64,000 nucleotides of DNA from Candidatus Staskawiczbacteria bacterium (GCA_903835075.1 CAILLM010000008.1:47861-111860), one strand, 5' to 3'. Numbered from the stretch's first letter, positions 43,087 to 51,563 are shown. Notes: generated from the letters alone by a model not told the origin. Numbers and translations are program-made.

Positions 43087-43120
43087 ATCGTAATGAGTGA
43101 CGGCCGTTCATCATTACGAT
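43087..43120. repeat. 34-bp palindrome, right copy
   Basis: Arms ATCGTAATGA and TCATTACGAT, perfect complements, around ACGGCCGT with 3-nt mismatched spacers (GTG and TCA). It begins 18 bases after the stop of the PaaX/Cas2-like gene, in direct orientation relative to the left copy. Confidence 0.85.
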
Positions 43121-43144
43121 AAGGAGGTGATACGACGGACAATG

Positions 43145-43226
43145 TGCTCCTGAGAGGACTCGAACCTCTAACCCTTGCGGGACGTGCTTCTAAGGCACGC
43201 GCGTATACCAATTCCGCCACAGGAGC
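43145..43226 (-). tRNA. tRNA-Leu (anticodon TAG)
   Basis: Acceptor GCTCCTG/CAGGAGC, anticodon stem CGTGC/GCACG with loop CTTAGAA, class II variable arm CCCGCAAGGG, T-arm GAGG-TTCGAGT-CCTC. CCA is not encoded. Confidence 0.95.
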
Positions 43227-43311
43227 AAATAATTAATTATATATTTATAATTTACGTAGTATACCAAAATACCAAACATTTTTCAATTGTATTTTTTAAA
43301 TGAGATAACAC

Positions 43312-43341
43312 TTGACAATGTGGTACATAGTATGATATGGT
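43312..43341 (+). promoter_or_regulatory. promoter of the proline-rich lipoprotein gene
   Basis: TTGACA, 18-nt spacer, TATGGT. It aligns with the perfect promoter at 44460-44488, including TATGATAT just before the -10 end. Confidence 0.5.
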
Positions 43342-43387
43342 TATGACTCTAGTGTTCATTGAAATTCTCACCAATCCAACCCCAACC

Positions 43388-44287
43388 ATGAAAACCATGA
43401 CCCTGAAATTCGCGGCAACAGCCGCCCTCTCATGCCTGATCGCAAGTTGCGGTCGCGACGACGATAAAACCGCCGAAGCCCTTGCAAAATTGCAGGTGGA
43501 AATTAACGCGGTGAAAGACCAGCTTAGCAAGCCGGCTCCACCGCCAACGATAAATCTGCCGGCTCCAGCCCCAGCACCAGCGCCAACGGTGAATTTATAC
43601 ATCCAACAGAACCCGAGCCAAAACATCTCGGTGCCGTCGGCTCCGTCACGCTACCCGGTAATACCAATGCCAGTCGCACAACCCCAACCCCAGCCAACCA
43701 CCATGATTGACTATGGCAACGGTGACGTTGCCTATGTCAATCGCGGTAGCACGAGCTATGTTGAAGAAGGCGGAGAAATTGTCTATCGTAGCGGAGGAAC
43801 CCGCTACGTCTATGACAACTATTCCGGTGGCTGGCAAAATTGCGGATACGAACAACCGCAATCCTACCCTCGATTCCAACAAGGATACCAAGGGTACAGC
43901 CAGTCGCAACTCCAGCGAGGGCAACGGCAAACGCAGCCACCACGCCAAATTCAGCATCAGCAGGTGGCAAAAAACAACTGCGTTCCCAACTTGAAGTCAG
44001 GAAGCATCACTCGCCCGGCTCAAGGTAGCCGTGGTGGGAACAACTGCATCCCCAACTTGAAGTCAGGCAGTATCACTCGGCCAGCCTCAAGTGGCATGGC
44101 AAGTAATCGCGGTTCAAACGGCTTTAGCAACCAGGGACGCATGCAAGTGCAAAGCAGGAGCTTTGGCAGTGGAATGCAGTCACTTGGTGCCAACCGTGGC
44201 GGATTCAGCGGCGGGGCCCGCAACATGGCCTCAAGCGGTTTTCGCGGGGGGTCAAGCAGTGGTGGCCGTTCATTTGGCCACCGATAA
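43388..44287 (+). CDS. proline- and glycine-rich putative lipoprotein
   Basis: A 299-residue protein from the ATG at 43388. The N-terminus MKTMTLKFAATAALSCLIASC ends in a lipobox (LIASC), so it is probably a lipid-anchored surface protein. After a short coiled coil come Pro-rich stretches (APAPAPAPT), Tyr/Gln-rich sequence, a tandem 17-residue repeat (CVPNLKSGSITRPA and CIPNLKSGSITRPA) and a Gly/Ser/Arg tail. G+C-rich compared with neighbours. Its leader shares TTGAAATTCTCAC and AACCCCAA with the next gene. Unknown function, probably envelope-associated. Confidence 0.65.
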   Translation: MKTMTLKFAATAALSCLIASCGRDDDKTAEALAKLQVEINAVKDQLSKPAPPPTINLPAPAPAPAPTVNLYIQQNPSQNISVPSAPSRYPVIPMPVAQPQPQPTTMIDYGNGDVAYVNRGSTSYVEEGGEIVYRSGGTRYVYDNYSGGWQNCGYEQPQSYPRFQQGYQGYSQSQLQRGQRQTQPPRQIQHQQVAKNNCVPNLKSGSITRPAQGSRGGNNCIPNLKSGSITRPASSGMASNRGSNGFSNQGRMQVQSRSFGSGMQSLGANRGGFSGGARNMASSGFRGGSSSGGRSFGHR

Positions 44288-44315
44288 CAATCAATCAACA
44301 ACATCAACCTATTAT

Positions 44316-44347
44316 GGGCGGTCTCGAAATTTTCGAGCCGCCCCTTT
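44316..44347 (+). terminator. strong terminator after the proline-rich gene
   Basis: GGGCGG/CCGCCC continued by CTCGAAA/TTTCGAG, then CTTTTATTT. Confidence 0.85.
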
Positions 44348-44431
44348 TATTTGAGTGCGAAATATATCTCTTCATTAATCGCACGAAACCTCGCCGTAGC
44401 TTTGCGCGAAGGAGGGCAATCAAAACCCTTG

Positions 44432-44460
44432 AGTCTTCACCCAATTTTTGGGTGAAGACT
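44432..44460. promoter_or_regulatory. inverted repeat abutting a -35 box, copy 1
   Basis: AGTCTTCACCCA and TGGGTGAAGACT, 12 bp with a 5-nt loop. The last T of the right arm is the first T of TTGACA. The same geometry recurs at 54453-54480 and 55215-55290. Confidence 0.65.
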
Positions 44461-44488
44461 TGACAGTGTTGTGGCAATATGATATAAT
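44460..44488 (+). promoter_or_regulatory. perfect-consensus promoter
   Basis: TTGACA (44460-44465), 17-nt spacer, TATAAT (44483-44488). Confidence 0.85.
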
Positions 44489-44552
44489 TCAAACATCGAT
44501 TGAGCTAGACAGCTCGTTGAAATTCTCACACAACCCCAAACACCTAAAAAAC

Positions 44553-45071
44553 ATGAACTGGAAAAATGTAATGATAACGTTGGCCCTACTTGCACTGGCG
44601 GGGGCAACGTTCATCTACCCCGGCGTGCAATGTAGCCACCGGGACACGAAGGCAACCGAAAAAGTTGTTGCAATGAAAAAGGAGCTGGAAACGCTCCAAA
44701 AAGTTGCCGCAATGAAGAAGCAGGTCGATGACCTTGCGGTTGTTGCTGCCTCACGGCAAGCACAACCACAGGGAACCCTCGGCTTCACCGGCAATGTATC
44801 GCCGGTTGCCTCAAGACCCGCACCGCCACGGATCCGTTCCGTGGCAGAAATTCAAGGGGACATCAGTTCCCTAAAAAACGACATGCGGGAAAACCGAAAA
44901 AAAATCGCGAGCGAAATTGTATACGCTCGCGAAGACAAGGGGGCGCCGGAAAGCCGGGCGAACTATCGCCAACAGCACATTGGCGATCTGGAGAATGCAT
45001 ACATAAAAATGTGCAATAAAAACCGCCAGTTAATGGCGGAACTCCAACGGTCGCTCCCACCACCCCGCTAG
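44553..45071 (+). CDS. small exported coiled-coil protein
   Basis: A 172-residue protein from the ATG at 44553. The hydrophobic N-terminal segment (VMITLALLALAGATFIYPGVQC) looks like a signal or lipoprotein signal, followed by a coiled coil (ATEKVVAMKKELETLQKVAAMKKQVDDL), a Pro/Gln linker and a second helical region. The layout matches the preceding gene (signal, Cys, coiled coil), and the two leaders are related. G+C-rich relative to the surroundings. No family recognised. Confidence 0.65.
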   Translation: MNWKNVMITLALLALAGATFIYPGVQCSHRDTKATEKVVAMKKELETLQKVAAMKKQVDDLAVVAASRQAQPQGTLGFTGNVSPVASRPAPPRIRSVAEIQGDISSLKNDMRENRKKIASEIVYAREDKGAPESRANYRQQHIGDLENAYIKMCNKNRQLMAELQRSLPPPR

Positions 45072-45085
45072 GCCCATGAAGGGCA

Positions 45086-45120
45086 AGCACGCAGATTTAC
45101 AACCTGCGTGCTCTTTTTTT
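45086..45120 (+). terminator. terminator after the coiled-coil protein gene
   Basis: GCACGCAG and CTGCGTGC followed by CTTTTTTT. Confidence 0.85.
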
Positions 45121-45149
45121 ATTTCAACACATCCCCATATAAATAAATC

Positions 45150-45179
45150 AAAACAGCACTAAAAATTTAGTGCTGTTTT
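45150..45179. terminator. terminator of the mini-pilin array
   Basis: AAAACAGCACTAAA and TTTAGTGCTGTTTT, perfect 14-bp stem, placed just downstream of the last mini-pilin (minus strand). Confidence 0.85.
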
Positions 45180-45204
45180 CTTGTTTTATGACTAACTTAA
45201 TAAA

Positions 45205-45519
45205 TTACGATGTTATTCCAAAGGCGTCTTTGATAAGGTTTATTGCCAAAGAACTACCTATCGCCAAAGCAATTATCAATGTTCCAATTACGCAAGCAAT
45301 TAAGGCTTTTTTGGCTATTCCTGTTTTTTCAGGGCTACCAGCAGAGGTAAGATATAAAATTCCTGTAATAACCCAACCTATAACTACTATTGGAGTAGCC
45401 GCATCAACGGCGACTGTTGAAACTTTCGTAACCATCTCATTCAAAGTCAATCCAAAGGCTACAAGAGGAGAGGCAACGGCGACTGTTGAAAAAGTTAAAA
45501 ATAATATTTTTTTATTCAC
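45205..45519 (-). CDS. TrbC/VirB2-like mini-pilin, copy 5
   Basis: A 104-residue protein: signal-like N-terminus (KKILFLTFSTVAVASPLVAFG), helix IVVIGWVITGILYLTSAGSP, a short polar loop (EKTGIAKKA), and helix LIACVIGTLIIALAIG. The two-helix hairpin with a basic loop is the VirB2/TrbC pilin architecture. It is the last of five tandem paralogues on this strand. Confidence 0.7.
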   Translation of the reverse strand: MNKKILFLTFSTVAVASPLVAFGLTLNEMVTKVSTVAVDAATPIVVIGWVITGILYLTSAGSPEKTGIAKKALIACVIGTLIIALAIGSSLAINLIKDAFGITS

Positions 45520-45591
45520 TCCCTTAGAAATCTGTCTTTATATGATTTATTGATCAATTTCAGACAAACTAATTTATTTTTTAAAATATTT

Positions 45592-45903
45592 TTATGAAAC
45601 TGGAAGATTGAATGCATTCCCCACTAAATACACTGCTGAATTTGCAACAATTACCACCACTGTTCCTATTACTGCTGCAAATAAAGCTTTTCTTGCCGAA
45701 GTTAGCTTGTCAGGAGCTCCTTGGGCTATTAAAAATAAAATTCCTGTTACAACCCACAATATAACCACCACTCCGTCAGCAATATAAAATGCCGTAGAAA
45801 CTGCGGCAGAAACCATACCAGAAACCGTGACTTGTGCAGATGCCAACATTGGTAAAATCAAAATTGCTCCGGCCAAGATTAAGAATATATTTTTTTTATT
45901 CAT
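45592..45903 (-). CDS. TrbC/VirB2-like mini-pilin, copy 4
   Basis: A 103-residue paralogue: signal peptide ending in ASA (MLASAQVTVS), helix VVVILWVVTGILFLIAQGAP, loop DKLTSARKA, helix LFAAVIGTVVVIVANSAVYLVG. It is separated from copy 5 by 72 bases without a clear terminator. Confidence 0.7.
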   Translation of the reverse strand: MNKKNIFLILAGAILILPMLASAQVTVSGMVSAAVSTAFYIADGVVVILWVVTGILFLIAQGAPDKLTSARKALFAAVIGTVVVIVANSAVYLVGNAFNLPVS

Positions 45904-45937
45904 ACTAAATATAAAATTTAAATATTTTATTTTTCAT

Positions 45938-46261
45938 TTATAAAATTTTTCCAATTATTGTCGTTATAGAATAGGCCAAAATACCAACTACCACACCCGC
46001 TATTCCCCAAATAAAAGCTGACCTTGCTTGTGAAACTTTTTCCGCATTTCCCATAGAAGTTAAAAATAAAATAGCTGCCACAACAAAACAAATCACAACA
46101 ATCGCGCAAAAAGCAATCCACATTGTTCCCTCTAAATTAAATACTATATTGTTAAAACTAATAGGGGCTCCGTAAGCACCCAAATAAGACGCATAGATAA
46201 CCGAAGGTAAAACCAAGACTACCAAACTAAATAAAAACAATATTTTTTTGCTTATGTTCAT
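45938..46261 (-). CDS. TrbC/VirB2-like mini-pilin, copy 3
   Basis: A 107-residue paralogue: signal helix, WIAFCAIVVICFVVAAILFLTSMG, loop NAEKVSQARSA, helix FIWGIAGVVVGILAYSITTIIG. Its second half is nearly identical to copy 2 (ARSAFIWGIAGVVVGI), showing a recent duplication. Confidence 0.7.
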   Translation of the reverse strand: MNISKKILFLFSLVVLVLPSVIYASYLGAYGAPISFNNIVFNLEGTMWIAFCAIVVICFVVAAILFLTSMGNAEKVSQARSAFIWGIAGVVVGILAYSITTIIGKIL

Positions 46262-46269
46262 ATGTAATT

Positions 46270-46302
46270 AGTTTTTGCCCCCGCTAAGCGGGGGCAAAAA
46301 CT
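46270..46302. terminator. strong hairpin inside the mini-pilin array
   Basis: A 15-bp perfect stem, AGTTTTTGCCCCCGC and GCGGGGGCAAAAACT, loop TAA, between copies 2 and 3. It could attenuate expression of the downstream copies. Confidence 0.75.
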
Positions 46303-46311
46303 GTAAAATAC

Positions 46312-46665
46312 TTATTGTACGCCAACTCCCATTACGCTAGAAACTATAGCAATTATAGAATATGCAACAATTCCCACCACTACTCCAGCAATTCCCCAAA
46401 TAAAAGCTGACCTTGCTGATTGAACTTTTTCTGGAACTCCTCCTGCTGTTAAAAATAAAATTCCAGCTACCACGAAACATATTACTGCCATAAGTCCAAA
46501 AATCATCCAAAGAGCATTTTCAATATAAGTTATCAATGTAGGCATATCGGCAATTGCATTAAGTGGTGCTTCTGGAGCACTGTTACTGTTTGCTGCTAAT
46601 GCCATTACAGGAAGCGCTAAAACGCTAAGTGCTACTAAAGTTAAAACTATTTTTGTTTTTGTCAT
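46312..46665 (-). CDS. TrbC/VirB2-like mini-pilin, copy 2
   Basis: A 117-residue paralogue with signal peptide (ALPVMALAANSNS, AxA-type cleavage), helix WMIFGLMAVICFVVAGILFLTAGG, loop VPEKVQSARSA, helix FIWGIAGVVVGIVAYSIIAIV. The mature protein would be about 90 residues. Confidence 0.7.
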   Translation of the reverse strand: MTKTKIVLTLVALSVLALPVMALAANSNSAPEAPLNAIADMPTLITYIENALWMIFGLMAVICFVVAGILFLTAGGVPEKVQSARSAFIWGIAGVVVGIVAYSIIAIVSSVMGVGVQ

Positions 46666-46734
46666 TTTTTTGTTTTTATTATTTTTTTGTTTAAAATTTA
46701 AAATATTTGATCGACCTTTGTAAGGTTTTATTTG

Positions 46735-47289
46735 TTATATTCCCAAGGTATTTTTTATAAGATCTACCATTACACTAGACAATAAACCTATAATTAAACC
46801 TACAACTGTAAAAATAAAAGCTGTTCTTGCCACTTTCATTCTTTCGGGGTTACCACCTGCTGTAAGATAAAATCCTCCAGAAACTATCATCATAGTTACT
46901 GCCAAAGGAGTAATAAATGTTGCTATTTCTGTTGCTATGGCTTGGATAATTGTAGTTAAATCAGTTCCTGTAATTGTAGATTTTATAATGTCTGTGACTA
47001 CAAGAGCAACTAACCCAACAATTATGCCCGCTATTGCATACATTAAGGCTTTTTTAGCTGTACCAATTCTCTCAGAGCTTCCTGCTGAAGTAAGGTACAT
47101 AATACCTGCAACAATGATCATTATTCCTCCTAGAATTGCAATAACTTTTCCAAGTTCAGTTGCTATCCCACCAAAAAGTGTTGGAAAGTCGCTATAACTC
47201 AAAGGATTGCCAATGTCCTCACCCAAAACTATTGGTGCCAAACAAAATAACCCTAAAGATAAGAATAAATAAATTAATTTTTTATTCAT
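46735..47289 (-). CDS. double-length TrbC/VirB2-like protein, copy 1
   Basis: A 184-residue protein that contains the pilin unit twice: YLTSAGSSERIGTAKKALMYAIAGIIVG (first half) and YLTAGGNPERMKVARTAFIFTVVGLIIG (second half), each with a preceding helix. It heads the array, with a signal peptide ending near CLAPIVLGE. No other type IV secretion gene is in the window, so these proteins may be membrane scaffolds or pilin-like surface subunits; the role is inferred. Confidence 0.7.
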   Translation of the reverse strand: MNKKLIYLFLSLGLFCLAPIVLGEDIGNPLSYSDFPTLFGGIATELGKVIAILGGIMIIVAGIMYLTSAGSSERIGTAKKALMYAIAGIIVGLVALVVTDIIKSTITGTDLTTIIQAIATEIATFITPLAVTMMIVSGGFYLTAGGNPERMKVARTAFIFTVVGLIIGLLSSVMVDLIKNTLGI

Positions 47290-47370
47290 TGAATATATTA
47301 TACAACTTTACTTAAAGTAGTTGCAATGCTTTATACTGTGGATAAACCCTGCGCTGAGCTTGCCGAAGTG

Positions 47371-50007
47371 TTAGTCCTTAAGGCACGCACCTGAAGCAAC
47401 TTTGTCACCGTCATCAAGCCTCATAATCCTAACTCCTTGCGTATCTCTACCTAATAAAGATATTGTTTTTACTCCAGTTCTTATCACCTGTCCCTGTTGT
47501 GAAATGACAATTAAATCTTCTTCCTCAACGCCATCCTCCAAAATACACGACATAACAATATGGCCTGTTTTGCTTGTAATTTTTGCTGTTTTAATTCCAG
47601 ACCCTCCCCTACCTTGAGTTTTATATTGTGAAATATCGGTTCTTTTTCCGTAACCATTTTCCATAACAATTAAGAAAAACTGCTTGGCGGATTTTTTTTC
47701 AATTACATCCATTCCAATAATTTCATCCCCTTTTTTCAAACTAATACCCTTAACTCCTGCTGCTCCTCTGCCCATTGGCCTAATATCTTTTTCTTTAAAT
47801 CTAATTGATGTTCCATTTTTTGTTGCTAAAATTATATCATCTTCGCCAGATGTTTTAACAACTTTTTTAAGTGCATCTCCTTTTTCAAGTTTTATGGCAA
47901 TAATTCCACTTTTTCTAACATTTTCAAATTCCGATAAAGCAGTTTTTTTAATTCTGCCATTTTTAGTAATCATAACTAAAAATTTATCCTGCCTTTCACC
48001 TTCTTTAACAACTGGTTTTGGCCCCATTGTTCCTGGCATTGGAATTAATGACAAAACTTTTTCCTCATTTGATAATTCCAAAAAGTTTAACAAACCCCTG
48101 CCACGGGCAACCCTGTTTCCTTCTGGAATTTCATAGACTTGCGTTTGAAAAACTTTTCCAGAATCAGTAAAAAACATTAAATTGTCATGCGTTGAAGCAG
48201 TTAAAAAGTGCTCAACAATATCTTCTTGCATTGTTTTCATTCCCATTATTCCTTTGCCACCACGTTTTTGAATTTTGTAGGTTGCGGGATTTATTCTCTT
48301 TATGTAACCACCAGTAGTCAAAGTAACAATTGTTTCTTCCAAAGGGACTAAATCAACTTCTGTAATTTCGCCCAATTTTCCCTTAACAACTTTTGTTCTT
48401 CTTTTATCGCCAAATTTTTCACGGATATCTAAAAGTTCTTTTTTAATAATAGCTTTTAATTTTTCAGGACTTTTCAAAATTGCCAATAATTCTTTTATTC
48501 TTTCTAAAAGTTCTGCTAATTCATCTTCAATTTTCTTTCTTTCTAAGCCAGCCAGTGTTTGCAACCTCATTTCCAAAATTGCCACAGCTTGCCTTTCGGT
48601 TAAGCCGAATTTTTTAATCAAATTAATTCTAGCCTCTTCTTTGTCTGCGGATTTTTTAATTGTTTGAATAACTGCATCAATATTTTTTAATGCAATCATT
48701 AAGCCCTCCAAAATATGAGCTCGTTCTTTTGCTTTTTCTAAATCATATTGTGTTCTGCGAGTAATAACTTCTTCGCGGTGTTTTATAAAATATTTTAAAA
48801 CATCGGCCAATGACAAAATTTCTGGCTGAATACCGTCTACAAGTGCCAACAAATTTAAATGGAATGTTTTTTGAAGGCTGGTAAATTTATATAACCTGTT
48901 TAAAATTCTTTGCGGTTGGTAACTTTTTTTAACATCAATAACAATGCGCATACCTTCCCTGTCGGACAAATCTCTAATGTCTTTTATTCCTTCAACTTTC
49001 TTTTCTGAAACCAATTCAGCCATTTGTTCAACAAGGGTTGACTTTAAAACTTGGTATGGAATTTCTGTAATTATAATTTGTTCAGCTCCATCTTTTTTTT
49101 CTACAACATCAGCTTTTCCGCGCATTAAAATTGCACCTTTTCCTTGAGAATAGGCTGTAATTATTTCTTTTTGGTCATAAATTATTCCACCAGTTGGAAA
49201 ATCTGGACCTTGCACAAAAGCAAATAAATCTTCTGTTTCTGCTTTTGGGTGTTCTAGTACGTGTATAGAAGCATCAATTACTTCTGTTAAATTATGTGGC
49301 GGAATATTTGTTGCCATACCAACGGCAATTCCCAAAGATCCATTTAACAATAATTGCGGTAATGGACTTGGTAAAACAGTTGGCTCGGTGGTCATGCCGT
49401 CATAGTTGTCAACAAATTTAACTGTATCTTTTTCAATGTCGCGCAACATTTCATCACCAATTTTTGTTAGTCTACATTCTGTGTATCTGGCAGCAGCTGC
49501 TCCGTCGCCATCTATAGAACCAAAGTTTCCTTGCCCATCAACCAATGTGTACCTCATGTTGAAATCTTGTGCCATTCTAACCAAAGATTCATAAACAGCT
49601 GTATCTCCATGAGGGTGATAAGATTTCAAAACTTCTCCAACTACAGACATAGATTTTCTATGTTTTGTGTTAGACCTTAAACCAGATTGCATCATTGCAT
49701 ACAAAATTCTTCTGTGAACTGGTTTTAACCCATCCCTAACATCGGGAAGCGCACGCGAAACAATAACCGACATCGCATAATCAATGTATGATTCTTTTAG
49801 CTCAGTAACCATTTCACGCTGATCTACATTTCCCCTGTTGCTATCACCATGCTTGCCGTCTTCTTGAGCGCGAGCTCTAGATTTTTTTTCTTCTGGTTTT
49901 TCTTCTTTTGTATCACCCTCATCTTTAACTGAAGAGTCTTCTTCTTCTTTTTCTATTTCTTCGTCATCAAACTCTTCATTTGAAGCTGGTTTTTTTGCTT
50001 TTGCCAT
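47371..50007 (-). CDS. gyrA: DNA gyrase subunit A
   Basis: An 878-residue type II topoisomerase subunit. An acidic, Lys/Glu-rich N-terminal extension of about 65 residues precedes the core (YAMSVIVSRALPDVRDGLKP). The quinolone-pocket helix reads YHPHGDTAVYESLVRM and the catalytic Tyr lies in ARYTECRL. The C-terminal beta-pinwheel contains the GyrA-box-like QKRGGKGIMGM, favouring gyrase over topoisomerase IV. gyrB is not in this window. A CTTCGAC-type repeat lies just upstream (about 50030-50052). Confidence 0.95.
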   Translation of the reverse strand: MAKAKKPASNEEFDDEEIEKEEEDSSVKDEGDTKEEKPEEKKSRARAQEDGKHGDSNRGNVDQREMVTELKESYIDYAMSVIVSRALPDVRDGLKPVHRRILYAMMQSGLRSNTKHRKSMSVVGEVLKSYHPHGDTAVYESLVRMAQDFNMRYTLVDGQGNFGSIDGDGAAAARYTECRLTKIGDEMLRDIEKDTVKFVDNYDGMTTEPTVLPSPLPQLLLNGSLGIAVGMATNIPPHNLTEVIDASIHVLEHPKAETEDLFAFVQGPDFPTGGIIYDQKEIITAYSQGKGAILMRGKADVVEKKDGAEQIIITEIPYQVLKSTLVEQMAELVSEKKVEGIKDIRDLSDREGMRIVIDVKKSYQPQRILNRLYKFTSLQKTFHLNLLALVDGIQPEILSLADVLKYFIKHREEVITRRTQYDLEKAKERAHILEGLMIALKNIDAVIQTIKKSADKEEARINLIKKFGLTERQAVAILEMRLQTLAGLERKKIEDELAELLERIKELLAILKSPEKLKAIIKKELLDIREKFGDKRRTKVVKGKLGEITEVDLVPLEETIVTLTTGGYIKRINPATYKIQKRGGKGIMGMKTMQEDIVEHFLTASTHDNLMFFTDSGKVFQTQVYEIPEGNRVARGRGLLNFLELSNEEKVLSLIPMPGTMGPKPVVKEGERQDKFLVMITKNGRIKKTALSEFENVRKSGIIAIKLEKGDALKKVVKTSGEDDIILATKNGTSIRFKEKDIRPMGRGAAGVKGISLKKGDEIIGMDVIEKKSAKQFFLIVMENGYGKRTDISQYKTQGRGGSGIKTAKITSKTGHIVMSCILEDGVEEEDLIVISQQGQVIRTGVKTISLLGRDTQGVRIMRLDDGDKVASGACLKD

Positions 50008-50059
50008 TGAATTTTATAGAATTAAATTCATCCTGAGCCCGAAGGCGAAGGATTATTCA

Positions 50060-50752
50060 TTATTTAGTAAATTTAAAAGTTGAAATTATTTGATTATAAA
50101 TATCTTTGTAATTATTATCATTCAAAAAAGCTTCTACTGTCCCGCATGATTGTTGATTTGTTTCAAAATATGTAATAGGTAAAGAAATTTTTCCCATACC
50201 TTGCAAATCTGTATAATTCCATGTTATTTCATATACTCGCGCTCCACCGTCTAAGACCCCTCCTGTTATTGTGTCTATGCTTTGGTAATTTTGGATTTCC
50301 GATGGTCCAGAAATTTTTATATAATCTTCAAAAGGAATTTTACAATATTCTGATCCCCTAGTATAAAATCCAATATTTATTGCTTCTTGTCCGTTAGTAT
50401 TATTTTTAGGAGAAAATGCAACTCCAGTTTCACAGTCTCTTGCTGTCCAATCTTTAGGATATTGTATTTGAAAATTATATTTTTTATTTGTGTAAGTTTT
50501 CTGGTCATCAGATGGAACTACAGGAGCTATAGACGTTACGGGGGTTGTAGGAGTTGTTGGGGCAACATCTACAACTGGCATTTTTACAGACTGACCAATA
50601 CTAGAAAGACTACTAAATGCGCTATTAATCCAAAAAAATCCCATTGGTAAACCTATGATAACCACAACTGTCCATAAAATAATTTGTTTTTTATGGTCAG
50701 CTAAATTCTGTAATTTTTCCAAAAAATTTCTAACTTTTTCTGCAAATTTCAT
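50060..50752 (-). CDS. membrane-anchored PsbP-like domain protein
   Basis: A 230-residue protein from the ATG at 50752 (MKFAEKVRNFLEKL); an ATG at 50806 would add 18 residues encoded partly by repeat DNA. There is one transmembrane helix (about 24-45), a Pro/Thr/Val linker, then a PsbP/Mog1-like domain (YTNKKYNFQIQYPKDWTARDC ... KDIYNQIISTFKFT). The fold is common in small extracytoplasmic proteins of unknown role. Confidence 0.65.
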   Translation of the reverse strand: MKFAEKVRNFLEKLQNLADHKKQIILWTVVVIIGLPMGFFWINSAFSSLSSIGQSVKMPVVDVAPTTPTTPVTSIAPVVPSDDQKTYTNKKYNFQIQYPKDWTARDCETGVAFSPKNNTNGQEAINIGFYTRGSEYCKIPFEDYIKISGPSEIQNYQSIDTITGGVLDGGARVYEITWNYTDLQGMGKISLPITYFETNQQSCGTVEAFLNDNNYKDIYNQIISTFKFTK

Positions 50753-50900
50753 TATAAAATGATGAACTAAGCAAGATAATGAATTCGAAGCGTACTCTGC
50801 AGGCAATTTCGCATGGTCCGCCGGTAGGCGGGAAATTGCCGAAGCCTGAGTGAGCCCGCGCTGGCGGGCGAACGCTAGCGGAGAATCATTATCGAGCGAA

Positions 50901-51563
50901 TTACAGTTGTAAAACTACAATTTCCATTGCCCCTTCTTTTGGCATTGCGCTTTCTTTTACCACTAATTTATCTTGCGGAGCAATAGATTGCTTTCCCATT
51001 GCCTTCAAAAATTTGGAAACATCATCTAAATCTTCTTTCGATTTTGGTAAAGCATAATGCATTGGAATTACAATTCTTGGTTCAATTTCTGCAACTATTT
51101 TTTGGGCCGCCGAAGAATCAATCGTATATCCTCCACCTCCCACAGGAATCATTAAAACATCAATCCCATCTATTTTTTCTAATTGGTCATCTGTTAATTG
51201 CTTTTGCCCTAAATCTCCCAAGTGACAAAACTTCATATCTTCTGCTTCTATTATATAAATTGTATTTTTTCCTCTTTCTTTCCCATTTACATCGTCATGA
51301 AAAGCAGGAATTCCTTTTATAAAAACTCCCTTAACTTCATATTCGCCAGGGCCACTTATAACAAGCGGTTCGCCTTTTACGGCACTCACATTATTATGAT
51401 CGTGGTGGTCGTGAGTAACTAAAACAATGTCCGCTGTCATGTTGGGAATTTTTAATCCTGTTTTTTCATCAAAAGGATCGACAACAATATTTGCTTCGTG
51501 ATCTCGTGAATTAGAAACTGAAATTTGAAAACAGGATTGCCCTGCCCAATTTATTTTTGCCAT
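50901..51563 (-). CDS. metallo-beta-lactamase-fold hydrolase (UlaG-like)
   Basis: A 220-residue cytoplasmic protein with the MBL signature VTHDHHDHNN (HxHxDH), a downstream ligand pair (FCHLGDLG; IPMHYALP) and the compact UlaG/DUF-type length. Such proteins hydrolyse phosphate esters, lactones or nucleotides; the substrate is unknown. The run of glycines VGGGGYT is a family feature. Confidence 0.85.
   Translation of the reverse strand: MAKINWAGQSCFQISVSNSRDHEANIVVDPFDEKTGLKIPNMTADIVLVTHDHHDHNNVSAVKGEPLVISGPGEYEVKGVFIKGIPAFHDDVNGKERGKNTIYIIEAEDMKFCHLGDLGQKQLTDDQLEKIDGIDVLMIPVGGGGYTIDSSAAQKIVAEIEPRIVIPMHYALPKSKEDLDDVSKFLKAMGKQSIAPQDKLVVKESAMPKEGAMEIVVLQL

Noticed and set aside
42476..43120. 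The two 34-bp repeats plus a Cas2-like gene as a CRISPR locus
   Set aside because: Only two repeats, 577 bp apart with a whole gene between them; no spacers, no leader and no cas1.
43252..43626. Minus-strand frame of 124 residues upstream of tRNA-Leu
   Set aside because: Gly/Ala-rich antisense of the proline-rich lipoprotein gene; no promoter.
45205..47289. A complete type IV secretion or conjugation locus
   Set aside because: Only VirB2/TrbC-like subunits are present; no VirB4, relaxase or coupling protein in the window.
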